Part shown: positions 1-5,325 of the stretch, one piece after another
Layout of the letters: each line of letters opens with the position of its first letter
How positions within the stretch are numbered: position 1 is the stretch's first letter
NCBI GenBank assembly: GCA_050485385.1
Contig: JBJHBG010000135.1
Span: 1-10,905 of the forward strand
Direction of reading: 5' to 3'
DNA: 10,905 nucleotides
Source of the DNA: RECO01 sp050485385
Lineage (GTDB): Bacteria; Pseudomonadota; Alphaproteobacteria; Geminicoccales; Geminicoccaceae
Program-made: the position numbers and the translations under genes
Notes under the pieces: generated by a model
The model's database searches: none
What the model was told of the DNA's origin: nothing
What the model saw: the letters and a program-made list of their open reading frames with translations, nothing else

Positions 1-51
1 ATCGGCGTCGACATCGCCGGCCCGTTCAAGCCGGAAGCCTATCGCTACTGA
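1..51 (+). CDS. ahcY: Adenosylhomocysteinase, C-terminal end (partial)
   Basis: Only the last 16 codons and the TGA stop are in the window; the encoded tail is IGVDIAGPFKPEAYRY. S-adenosylhomocysteine hydrolases characteristically end in G-P-(F/Y)-K-P-x-x-Y-R-Y, where the C-terminal Lys and Tyr from one subunit reach into the NAD site of the neighbouring subunit (established knowledge). The enzyme is cytoplasmic and splits S-adenosylhomocysteine into adenosine and homocysteine in the methylation cycle. In many alphaproteobacteria ahcY lies shortly upstream of tsaE, which is the next gene here and supports the call. Nothing can be said about the rest of the protein because it lies outside the window. 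Confidence 0.85.
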   Translation: MGVDIAGPFKPEAYRY

Positions 52-1298
52 TGGCCGAGCAGGCTCGAGCAGGGGGGACTTGATGGTCCCCCCTGGCCCC
101 CCGGCGCAGGCCAAGCCTGCGCCCAATTTTCGGGGGTCGCAGGGGGCCAAAAGCCCCCTGCCTCTTCCCCATGCCCCGACCGGCTGACCCCCTCGTCCTG
201 CGCGGTGCTGCGGCCACCGCCGCCTTCGGGGTCCGCTTGGCCGGCCTCTTGCGGCCGGGCGACGTGGTGGCGCTGGAGGGTGATCTGGGCGCCGGCAAGT
301 CGACCCTGGCCAGGGCCTGCATCCAGGCCCTCGCCGGCGCCGCGATCGAGGTGCCGAGCCCGACCTTCACCTTGGTGCAGCGCTACGACTTCGCGCACCT
401 CGCCGTGCTGCACGTCGACCTCTACCGCCTGAACGGCCCCGACGAGGTGGCGGAGTTGGGCCTGGAGGACGTGCTCGACCAAGCGGCGTTGTTGATCGAA
501 TGGCCCGACCGGCTGCCCGCGGGCGCCTTTCCCGACCGGCTTACCCTCGCCCTCACCGCTTCGGACGAGGCGAGTCGCCGGCTCGCCGTTCGTGGCGGTG
601 CGAGGTGGCTCGCCCGCCTCCCCTTGCTCGGTCGTGGTCACGATGGAGCATAGCGACGAAGAAAATAGCGACGAGGGCCACTGGGTGTGGATGCAGCCGT
701 AGGCCCAGATGAACAGCAGCCAGTACAGAACCACGCCCACGAGCGCCGCCCACATGAACACGTCCTTCCACCAAGCGGCCGGCGACCACCAGTGTGGCCA
801 TGGCCCTTGGTCGGGGATGGCATCGGCGCTCCGGAAGAGATGGCGAAAGCCGTGCTTCGATGGGTCGAAGCGCAAGCCGGCGCGAAGCTCGCCTTCCAGA
901 TAGCGCTCGATGGTCCGACACCGCTTCGAGAATGCCGCAAAGATCACGTTGAGGACGAGGACGAGCACGCCGACGAAGCCGAAAAAGAAATAGGGAAACC
1001 AACCCAGCGCAGCGGCACGCCCAGTGTCCAGCAGGAGCACGCTGGCGGTGAGGCCGAGGGGGGCGATCAGCGCGGTGGAGGCCGTGCGCACGGTGCTGAA
1101 GTGCGTGTGGTACTGCCCGCAGACGCCGTGCATGTGCTCGATGAGGCCCCGATCCGCTTCGTGCCGGTCCGGCTCCGGGACGGCCACCAGCCGGCCGATC
1201 GGCGTGCCACCGTGACTCACCAGGACGACGCCGCCCTTCTGCACCCGTTCGACCAGCTGCCGGAACTCGGTGGCCCCATCGCCGTCGTCCGCACGCAT
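45..1298 (-). CDS. Phd/YefM-like N-terminus fused to a membrane protein; frame runs on antisense to tsaE
   Basis: Start ATG at 1298 is preceded by a strong GGAGG six bases upstream. Residues 10-40, including LVERVQKGGVVLVSHGGTPI, resemble the core of Phd/YefM antitoxins (helix, acidic/Gly turn, strand, G-x-P-(I/V)-x-R-L-V), though the usual first strand is missing. Then come three hydrophobic stretches: about 74-93, 96-123 (YFFFGFVGVLVLVLNVIFAA) and 178-203. A basic, probably cytoplasmic stretch with SKRCRTIERYLEGEL lies between the second and third, and a Trp-rich stretch (about 167-178) precedes the last helix. I do not recognise the membrane family. Convincing protein ends near residue 215 (base 654). 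After that the frame stays open to a stop at 45-47, antisense to all of tsaE, giving a nominal 417 aa. That tail looks like a compositional shadow, so the gene has probably lost its native stop, or it ends by a frameshift. It lies 148 bp after the VOC gene and may have its own promoter. The function is unknown. Confidence 0.55.
   Translation of the reverse strand: MRADDGDGATEFRQLVERVQKGGVVLVSHGGTPIGRLVAVPEPDRHEADRGLIEHMHGVCGQYHTHFSTVRTASTALIAPLGLTASVLLLDTGRAAALGWFPYFFFGFVGVLVLVLNVIFAAFSKRCRTIERYLEGELRAGLRFDPSKHGFRHLFRSADAIPDQGPWPHWWSPAAWWKDVFMWAALVGVVLYWLLFIWAYGCIHTQWPSSLFSSSLCSIVTTTEQGEAGEPPRTATNGEPATRLVRSGEGEGKPVGKGARGQPVGPFDQQRRLVEHVLQAQLRHLVGAVQAVEVDVQHGEVREVVALHQGEGRARHLDRGAGEGLDAGPGQGRLAGAQITLQRHHVARPQEAGQADPEGGGGRSTAQDEGVSRSGHGEEAGGFWPPATPENWAQAWPAPGGQGGPSSPPCSSLLGHQ
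69..161. repeat. Three consecutive GC-rich hairpins (dispersed repeat element / possible ahcY terminator)
   Basis: The ahcY-tsaE gap is almost filled by three perfect inverted repeats. Hairpin 1 is GGGGGGAC (72-79), loop TTGATG, GTCCCCCC (86-93). Hairpin 2 is GGCGCAGGC (103-111), loop CAA, GCCTGCGCC (115-123). Hairpin 3 is GCAGGGGGC (139-147), loop CAAAA, GCCCCCTGC (153-161). The outermost GCAGGGGG (69-76) could also pair with CCCCCTGC (154-161), enclosing the other stems in a cloverleaf-like fold. The opening bases GCAGGGGGGACTTGAT recur, one G shorter, at the right end of the window, so this is probably a dispersed intergenic repeat of the REP/RUP kind rather than a private terminator. No T-run follows hairpin 3, so intrinsic termination is possible but not typical. 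Confidence 0.8.
171..653 (+). CDS. tsaE: tRNA threonylcarbamoyladenosine biosynthesis ATPase TsaE
   Basis: TsaE is the cytoplasmic P-loop ATPase that works with TsaB, TsaD and TsaC to make t6A37 on ANN-decoding tRNAs. At 160 aa the length is normal for the family. Seen in order: Walker A GDLGAGKST (residues 37-45), the family motif PSPTFTL (62-68), HVDLYRL (81-87), ELGLED (95-100) and the C-terminal LIEWPDR block (108-114), so all core motifs are intact. The ATG at 171 has no evident Shine-Dalgarno sequence and lies only ten bases after hairpin 3 of the upstream repeat; no better in-frame start was found. In many Rhodospirillales tsaE is followed by an aminoglycoside-phosphotransferase-like kinase and a nucleotidyltransferase. 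Here the + strand operon stops at 653 and a convergent gene takes over. The last residues (LLGRGHDGA) may belong to the junction rather than to the family. Confidence 0.93.
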   Translation: MPRPADPLVLRGAAATAAFGVRLAGLLRPGDVVALEGDLGAGKSTLARACIQALAGAAIEVPSPTFTLVQRYDFAHLAVLHVDLYRLNGPDEVAELGLEDVLDQAALLIEWPDRLPAGAFPDRLTLALTASDEASRRLAVRGGARWLARLPLLGRGHDGA

Positions 1299-1446
1299 CG
1301 GCCACCTCCGTACCGACCCTTCGAGCGAGTCGATCCGAGCACAGCAGCCCTTGGCGCGCCAGCGTTTCGCCATCGGTCGAACGGTAATCGTGCGGCAGGC
1401 GCCTCGACAGGGCCAACACCCTCGCGTCGCTCGGCCGAACGTGCGC

Positions 1447-1845
1447 TCAGCTGGCAGCGTGCGCGTGGTAGCAGACGAAGGCGAGCTTGTTGCCGTCGGG
1501 GTCGCGGACATAGGCGCCGTAGAAGCCCTCGCCGTAGTGCGGCCGTGAGCCCGGCGCGCCCTCGTCGCTGCCGCCATGGGCCATCGCCAGCGCGTAGAGG
1601 CGGTCGACGGTGGCGGCATCGTCGACGAGAAAGGCGGTCATCACGCCGTTGCCCACCGTGGCTGGCGCGCCGTCGAAGGGATGGCCCGCGAAGAAGCGGG
1701 GAAAGGTCTCGTCGTCCTTGCGGCCCCACGAGATGCACTGTGCGTCCTGCCAGCAGCGCTCTTGCCCCATCACCGCGAACAGAGGATCGTAGAAGGCGAG
1801 CGCGCGGTCGAGATCGCGGGTGCCCACCATGGTGTAGCCGATCAT
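1447..1845 (-). CDS. VOC family (glyoxalase/bleomycin-resistance fold) protein
   Basis: This 132-aa single-chain protein has two beta-alpha-beta-beta-beta modules of the vicinal oxygen chelate fold. The N-terminal opening GYTMVGTRDLDRALAFYDPLF (residues 3-23) is the standard first strand and helix. The second module ends in GEGFYGAYVRDPDGNKLAFV (106-124), the typical F-x-D-P-D-G-N-x signature. VOC proteins include lyases, dioxygenases and drug-binding resistance proteins, and the substrate cannot be read from this sequence. The protein is expected to be a cytoplasmic dimer. Its ATG overlaps the stop of the upstream hydrolase-like gene in an ATGA, so the two are translationally coupled. A similar short VOC subfamily is often annotated only as 'glyoxalase superfamily protein', so no symbol is given. 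Confidence 0.88.
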   Translation of the reverse strand: MIGYTMVGTRDLDRALAFYDPLFAVMGQERCWQDAQCISWGRKDDETFPRFFAGHPFDGAPATVGNGVMTAFLVDDAATVDRLYALAMAHGGSDEGAPGSRPHYGEGFYGAYVRDPDGNKLAFVCYHAHAAS

Positions 1846-2594
1846 GGCTGCTCCGTCGGTTCGGTGGTCAGCAGAGAGGCCGCGCCCGGCGGCCGCTCCA
1901 GGAACGCCACGATCACCCGGGCAAGCCCGTCGTGCAAGGCCGCGTCCGTCAGCCCCCGCGGATCGAGTTCGGCATAGCGCGTGCGGCGCTGCGGCAGGGC
2001 GACGCTCAACATCCGCGCCTCGGTGCGACCAGGGTGGCGCGCGTCGCTCCTGGCGAAGCCGACGACCAGGGTGGGACTCTCGAGCGTGGCGAGGAAGTGG
2101 GGATCGAAAGCGGCAACCGGCGTCGGCTCGACGACGATGGCCGCGCGGACATCTGGCGCCGCACCTGCGAGCATCAGCGCCGCCGCACCGCCCAACGCGA
2201 TCGTCCGCGCGGGATCGACGAGAGCCCCGAAACGCGGGTGATCGACCAAGGTTCGGCGTGCTGCCGCAGGCGCCAGCACCACCGTCCCGGCCGCCGCGAG
2301 CGACGAAGCGAGACGGTCGACGTCGAGCCCAGCGTGGCCATCGACCTCGTCGATCAGCACGAGGGGCCGCAGGCCCACCCCCTCGGGCGCGCGGGGATAC
2401 CAGAGCCGGACGTCGGTGCCGATCGCCGCCGTGGCGACTGCGAAGCGCTCGGGCTCGGAGCTGGGGCGGGGCGCCGAGACCAGGGCGAATGCCAGTATCA
2501 CCACGAGCACGGCGGCGAGCAGCACGAGCGCTTGGAGCCAGGCGTTGCCGCGCACCGCCCGCGCCGGTCGCGGCGCCGTCACGTCGGCGATCAT
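1842..2594 (-). CDS. Membrane-anchored alpha/beta-hydrolase-like protein, apparently lacking the nucleophile
   Basis: The protein is 250 aa. A short basic N-terminus is followed by one strong hydrophobic helix (about 18-41), which predicts a signal anchor with the rest in the periplasm. The soluble part has the order of an alpha/beta hydrolase of the chlorophyllase/PAF-acetylhydrolase/dienelactone-hydrolase type: DVRLWYPRAPEG (61-72), RPLVLIDEVDGH (76-87) at the place of the usual P-L-(V/I)-x-x-S-H-G, LASSLAAAGTVVLAPA (95-110), ARTIALGGAAALMLAG (129-144) at the nucleophile elbow, and SPTLVVGFARSDARHP (173-188) where the acid loop sits. The elbow reads GGAAAL instead of G-x-S-x-G, and no serine is near it, so catalysis by the usual triad looks unlikely. 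It may be a pseudoenzyme or a binding protein. Its ATG overlaps the stop of the DUF1127 gene and its stop overlaps the VOC start, which marks a tight operon. Confidence 0.65.
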   Translation of the reverse strand: MIADVTAPRPARAVRGNAWLQALVLLAAVLVVILAFALVSAPRPSSEPERFAVATAAIGTDVRLWYPRAPEGVGLRPLVLIDEVDGHAGLDVDRLASSLAAAGTVVLAPAAARRTLVDHPRFGALVDPARTIALGGAAALMLAGAAPDVRAAIVVEPTPVAAFDPHFLATLESPTLVVGFARSDARHPGRTEARMLSVALPQRRTRYAELDPRGLTDAALHDGLARVIVAFLERPPGAASLLTTEPTEQP

Positions 2595-2980
2595 GCCACC
2601 CTCCGCCCGACGGCCGTGGCGATGGGGGCCGCCAGCTCGGGCTGCCGCGTCGCCAAGGCTACCACCGCCGCCGACCGCGGTGGGTTGCCGGATCGCCTGC
2701 CGACATGTCCGCGAACCGCAGCCGCAACGTCCTCGCGGCGAATGCCGACGTCACGGAGCGTGCGGTCGTCGAGGCTGGCAAGATGGCGTTCCGCGCGCCG
2801 CATCCGATACCAGGCCCGGGCGCGCGTGACGGAGCGCACGAGCGAGCGCGCAAGGCGCGCCGACGTGGCGACGACGAGCCTGGCCGCTGCGTAGAAGGCA
2901 GCCGAGCGGGCCTCGTTGGCGCGGCGGGCCGCCTGGTGGGCCGCCTCGCTCTGCGGTGCCCAGTAGCCGTAGGGAAGCAT
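2591..2980 (-). CDS. DUF1127 domain protein
   Basis: The protein has 129 aa. The start ATG at 2980 was chosen because AGGAGGAA lies a few bases upstream; longer in-frame starts reach into the regulatory region. Residues 57-90 contain the DUF1127 (YjiS-like) signature: WYRMRRAERHLASLDDRTLR followed by DVGIRREDV. These short Arg-rich proteins are common in alphaproteobacteria. Some have been linked to RNA binding and to phosphate or carbon control, but the role of this one is not known. An N-terminal part of about 50 residues rich in Ala and Arg, and a C-terminal extension of about 35 residues, make it longer than the usual 45-90 aa. It is the first gene of the - strand operon, divergent from the LysR gene, so it is the most direct candidate target of that regulator. 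Confidence 0.8.
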   Translation of the reverse strand: MLPYGYWAPQSEAAHQAARRANEARSAAFYAAARLVVATSARLARSLVRSVTRARAWYRMRRAERHLASLDDRTLRDVGIRREDVAAAVRGHVGRRSGNPPRSAAVVALATRQPELAAPIATAVGRRVA

Positions 2981-3047
2981 CGGCGTTCCTCCTGCGGTCC
3001 GGGACGGAGCGTCCCGTCGACGGCCGCAAGCTCGCACCGCGCGGCCC

Positions 3048-3076
3048 TTTGCACGAACGATTGTTCGTGATCTAAC
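3048..3076 (+). promoter_or_regulatory. Candidate promoter of the LysR gene
   Basis: TTTGCA (3048-3053) and TCTAAC (3071-3076) match the -35 and -10 consensus at four of six positions each and are spaced exactly 17 bp. This stretch is an AT-richer island in a very GC-rich region, and the LysR ATG follows 29 bp after the -10 box. The palindromes listed separately cover the spacer and the -10 box, which would suit negative autoregulation. This is prediction from consensus only. Confidence 0.35.
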
Positions 3077-3082
3077 GAACAA
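3053..3082. promoter_or_regulatory. Overlapping palindromes, probable LysR operator in the divergent promoter
   Basis: Three ACGAAC half-sites in alternating orientation form two interlocked inverted repeats. The first is ACGAAC (3053-3058), GATT, GTTCGT (3063-3068). The second is TTGTTCGT (3061-3068), GATCTA, ACGAACAA (3075-3082), with 8-bp perfect arms and a T-N11-A spacing possible inside. They lie in the 125-bp gap between the divergent DUF1127 and LysR genes, where LysR-type proteins typically bind to control both themselves and the neighbour. Assignment to this LysR protein is inference from position and symmetry. Confidence 0.6.
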
Positions 3083-3105
3083 CGAAAGCTGAGCCTGAGG
3101 TTGCG

Positions 3106-4035
3106 ATGACCGATCCCCTGCCGCCGTTGAACGCGCTGCGCGCCTTCGAGGCCGCGGCACGCCATGCGAGCTTCACCGCGGCCGCGGTCGAGCTGCACGT
3201 CACGCCCGCCGCGATCAGCCGCCACGTGCGGGCGTTGGAGGAGGCGCTGGGCGTGCGCCTGTTCCAGCGGCTGACCCGCGCCGTGGCGCTGACGCCGGCC
3301 GGTGCCGCGGCCCTGCCCCTGTTGACCGAGGGGTTTGCCAAGCTTCGGGCCGGCGTCGCCCGTCTGCGCGAGGCCTGCGCGGAAGGGGTGCTCCGGGTCA
3401 GCGCGGCGCCGTCGGTGGCGAGCCGCTGGCTGGTGCCTCGGCTCGGCCGTTTCGCTCGGCTGCATCCCAAGATCGAGGTGCAGCTCGACGCGAGCGAGCG
3501 GCTGGCCGATTTCGCGGCTGACGGCGTCGACGTCGCGATCCGCTACGGCCCGACGCCCTTGGGCGACCTGCGCGCCATCTGCCTCCTGCCCGAGCGGACC
3601 TTTCCGGTCTGGAGCCCCGCGCTGGTCGGCGCCGCGCGGCCGATCCGGTCCCCGGTGGACCTGCTCGCCTACCCGCTCTTGGGCCTTGCGCCCCGCAGCA
3701 CCGGCGCCTTGCCGCCCGATTGGGCCGACTGGCTGGCGGCGGTCGGCCTCGTGGGGGCGCCGGTGGTGGCTGGCCTCCGCTTCCAGCAATCGGCGCTGGC
3801 GATCGAGGCGGCACTCGCCGGCCACGGTGTCGCCCTCGCGATCGGGGCCCTGGTCGCGGACGACCTCCGGGCCGGCCGCCTGTTGCGGCTCGAGGGGCCG
3901 ACCGCCGAGATCGAGCGCCCCGCGGTGTGCTACCGCCTCGTCTACCCGCCGGCCTTCGCCAACGATGCGCGGGTGCGGGCGTTCCGTGACTGGGCACTGG
4001 CCGAGGCCCGCCAGGACGAGGCAGCCACCGCATGA
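3106..4035 (+). CDS. LysR family transcriptional regulator, GcvA-like
   Basis: This cytoplasmic DNA-binding regulator of 309 aa has the usual length for the family. The winged helix-turn-helix occupies residues about 8-67: PPLNALRAFEAAARHASFT, then AAVELHVTPAAISRHVRALE, then LGVRLFQRLTRAVALTPAG, which is closest to the GcvA/AmpR-like branch by its opening P-L-N-A-L-R-A-F-E-A-A-A-R. The effector domain follows (about 95-300), including VSAAPSVASRWLVPRLGRF and VDVAIRYGPT, both typical of that branch. The ATG at 3106 has a modest GAGG about six bases upstream. The gene diverges from the DUF1127-hydrolase-VOC operon, and the shared gap carries clear palindromes, so local control is likely. Its stop overlaps the start of an ArsR-type regulator in an ATGA. 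The effector cannot be predicted. Confidence 0.93.
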   Translation: MTDPLPPLNALRAFEAAARHASFTAAAVELHVTPAAISRHVRALEEALGVRLFQRLTRAVALTPAGAAALPLLTEGFAKLRAGVARLREACAEGVLRVSAAPSVASRWLVPRLGRFARLHPKIEVQLDASERLADFAADGVDVAIRYGPTPLGDLRAICLLPERTFPVWSPALVGAARPIRSPVDLLAYPLLGLAPRSTGALPPDWADWLAAVGLVGAPVVAGLRFQQSALAIEAALAGHGVALAIGALVADDLRAGRLLRLEGPTAEIERPAVCYRLVYPPAFANDARVRAFRDWALAEARQDEAATA

Positions 4036-4331
4036 GCATCGACCCTGCAACGCCGGACGACGAGCTGGCAAGCCTCTGCAAGGCGCTCGCCCATCCGGCG
4101 CGGGTGGCCATCCTTCGTCACCTGATTGCCGCCGACACCTGCGTCTTCGGCTCGCTCGCCGACGTGGTGCCGCTCGCCCCGTCGACCGTAGCGCAGCACT
4201 TGGCGCAACTCCGCAATGCCGGCCTGATCCGGCAGTGGGACGACGGGGCGCGGAGTTGCTACGGCGCCGCGCCGGAACGCGTCGCCACCCTGCGGCATCT
4301 GCTCGACGGCCTCGGCGACCGGGCGCGTTGA
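4032..4331 (+). CDS. ArsR-family winged-helix transcriptional regulator
   Basis: The protein is 99 aa, normal for stand-alone ArsR/SmtB regulators. KALAHPARVAILRHLIA (residues 17-33) is the family helix (L-x-x-P-x-R-x-x-I-L) and APSTVAQHLAQLRNAGLI (49-66) is the recognition helix-turn-helix, followed by the wing QWDDGARSCYGAAPE. The metal-sensing Cys-x-Cys motif in the DNA-binding helix is absent: the equivalent place reads TCVFGSLADV, with a single Cys36. Other cysteines are Cys16 and Cys76, so metal sensing of the ArsR type looks unlikely, while redox or ligand sensing cannot be excluded. Its ATG overlaps the LysR stop (ATGA), so the two regulators are co-expressed. The downstream SDR gene starts 204 bp later on the same strand and could be a target. 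Confidence 0.88.
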   Translation: MSIDPATPDDELASLCKALAHPARVAILRHLIAADTCVFGSLADVVPLAPSTVAQHLAQLRNAGLIRQWDDGARSCYGAAPERVATLRHLLDGLGDRAR

Positions 4332-4535
4332 CGTCACCGAGCCCGGCACCGTCCCGCCGCGCGGTATCGCCGAACGCGCGCAGCCCGCGCCCGGCGGCGT
4401 CGCGGTCGGCGTCGAGACCTGCGGCCGGACGCGGTGCCGCCTGACCCGCCCAGCCCTTGCGTCCCGCGCCCGAGGCGTGCATTTCGAGGCCGCGCCAGCC
4501 GCACGACGGCGCCAGCGAACGAGGAGACGGGAGCG

Positions 4536-5306
4536 ATGAACCCATTCGATCTGACGGGCAAGGTGGCCCTCGTCACCGGCGGCAATGGCGGCATCGGGCT
4601 CGGCATGGCGGAGGGGCTGGCCGCTGCCGGGGCGACCGTCGTCGTGGCCGGTCGCGACGCCGACAAGAACGCGCAGGCGGTGGCCGCCCTCGAGGCGAAG
4701 GGTGCCAAGGCCGACGCCATCGTCGCCGACGTGGCGAGCGTCGAGGGTGCCAAGGCGATGGTCGAGGAGACGGCGGCGCGGCACCGGCGGCTCGACATCC
4801 TGATCGCCAATGCCGGCATCAACGTCCGCAAGGCCCCCGAAGCGTACGCGCCGGAGGAGTGGCGGTCGGTGCTCACCACCAACCTCGACGCGGTGTTCTG
4901 GTGCGCGCAGGCCGCACATCCGCACTTCCTGCGGGCGGGCGGCGGCAAGCTCGTGACCATCGGCTCGATGATGTCGATCTTCGGCGCGTCGTTCACCGCG
5001 CCCTATGCGGCGAGCAAGGGCGGCGTGGTGCAGCTCACCAAGGCGCTGGCCTGTGCCTGGGCCAAGGACAACGTCCAGGCCAACGCCATCCTGCCCGGCT
5101 GGATCGACACCGACCTCACCCGCACCGCCCGCAAGGACGTGCCGACGCTGCACGACAAGGTCGAGCAGCGCACGCCGGCCGGCCGCTGGGGCGTGCCCAC
5201 CGACCTCGCCGGGCTCGCCGTCTTCCTCTCGGCCCCCGCCTCCGACTTCGTCACCGGCACGGCTATCCCGGTCGACGGCGGCTACTCGGTCCAGGGCGCC
5301 GTCTGA
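4536..5306 (+). CDS. SDR family oxidoreductase (classical short-chain dehydrogenase, KduD/glucose-dehydrogenase-like)
   Basis: The protein has 256 aa, a classical SDR length. The start at 4536 is chosen over upstream in-frame starts because GAGGAG and GGGAG precede it and MNPFDLTGKVALVTGG is the normal N-terminus. The cofactor loop is TGGNGGIG (14-21), followed by D65, NAG (92-94), N116, and the catalytic triad S144, Y157, K161 (YAASK); the C-terminal turn is VDGGY. Arg40 at the end of the second strand suggests NADP(H), but this is only a hint. Closest in style are gluconate/2-deoxygluconate and glucose dehydrogenases, so oxidation of a sugar acid hydroxyl or reduction of a keto sugar acid is plausible. 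It converges on the hydratase gene with 11 bp between stops, next to a transporter-aldolase operon for which it may supply or remove an oxidised intermediate. Confidence 0.92.
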   Translation: MNPFDLTGKVALVTGGNGGIGLGMAEGLAAAGATVVVAGRDADKNAQAVAALEAKGAKADAIVADVASVEGAKAMVEETAARHRRLDILIANAGINVRKAPEAYAPEEWRSVLTTNLDAVFWCAQAAHPHFLRAGGGKLVTIGSMMSIFGASFTAPYAASKGGVVQLTKALACAWAKDNVQANAILPGWIDTDLTRTARKDVPTLHDKVEQRTPAGRWGVPTDLAGLAVFLSAPASDFVTGTAIPVDGGYSVQGAV

Positions 5307-5310
5307 GCGC

Positions 5311-5325
5311 GCCGGCTTCAGCCGG
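5311..5325. terminator. Weak stem-loop between convergent SDR and hydratase genes
   Basis: CCGGC (5312-5316), loop TTCA, GCCGG (5321-5325) forms a short 5-bp stem exactly at the meeting point of the two convergent genes; part of it overlaps the hydratase stop codon. No T-run is present on either side. It may serve as a minimal bidirectional terminator, or may be chance in such GC-rich DNA. Confidence 0.25.

Noticed and set aside
139..161. Hairpin 3 as a classic rho-independent terminator of ahcY
   Set aside because: The stem is strong, but no T-run follows on either strand and the same element recurs elsewhere, so it is listed as a repeat with only possible terminator function.
69..161. CRISPR array or tRNA-like gene for the hairpin cluster
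   Set aside because: The three stems differ in sequence and spacing, there are no regular spacers, and there is no T-loop or CCA-type tRNA pattern.
1299..1446. Possible extra N-terminal coding sequence for the Phd-like membrane protein in the 148-bp gap
   Set aside because: A frame with some protein-like appearance (LSRRLPHDYRSTDGETLARQ) lies there, but it is not in the frame of the gene, and the start at 1298 has a strong ribosome-binding site.
687..2894. A 735-codon open frame on the + strand opposite the accessory - strand genes
   Set aside because: Composition is Arg-, Pro- and Gln-rich with no family motif, and it lies antisense to VOC, hydrolase-like and DUF1127 genes that have proper motifs and start signals.
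2659..4545. A 1.9-kb open frame on the - strand covering the LysR and ArsR genes
   Set aside because: It is antisense to two clearly recognisable genes and its protein is a low-complexity Arg/Ala/Gly/Pro mix without a domain, as expected from high GC.
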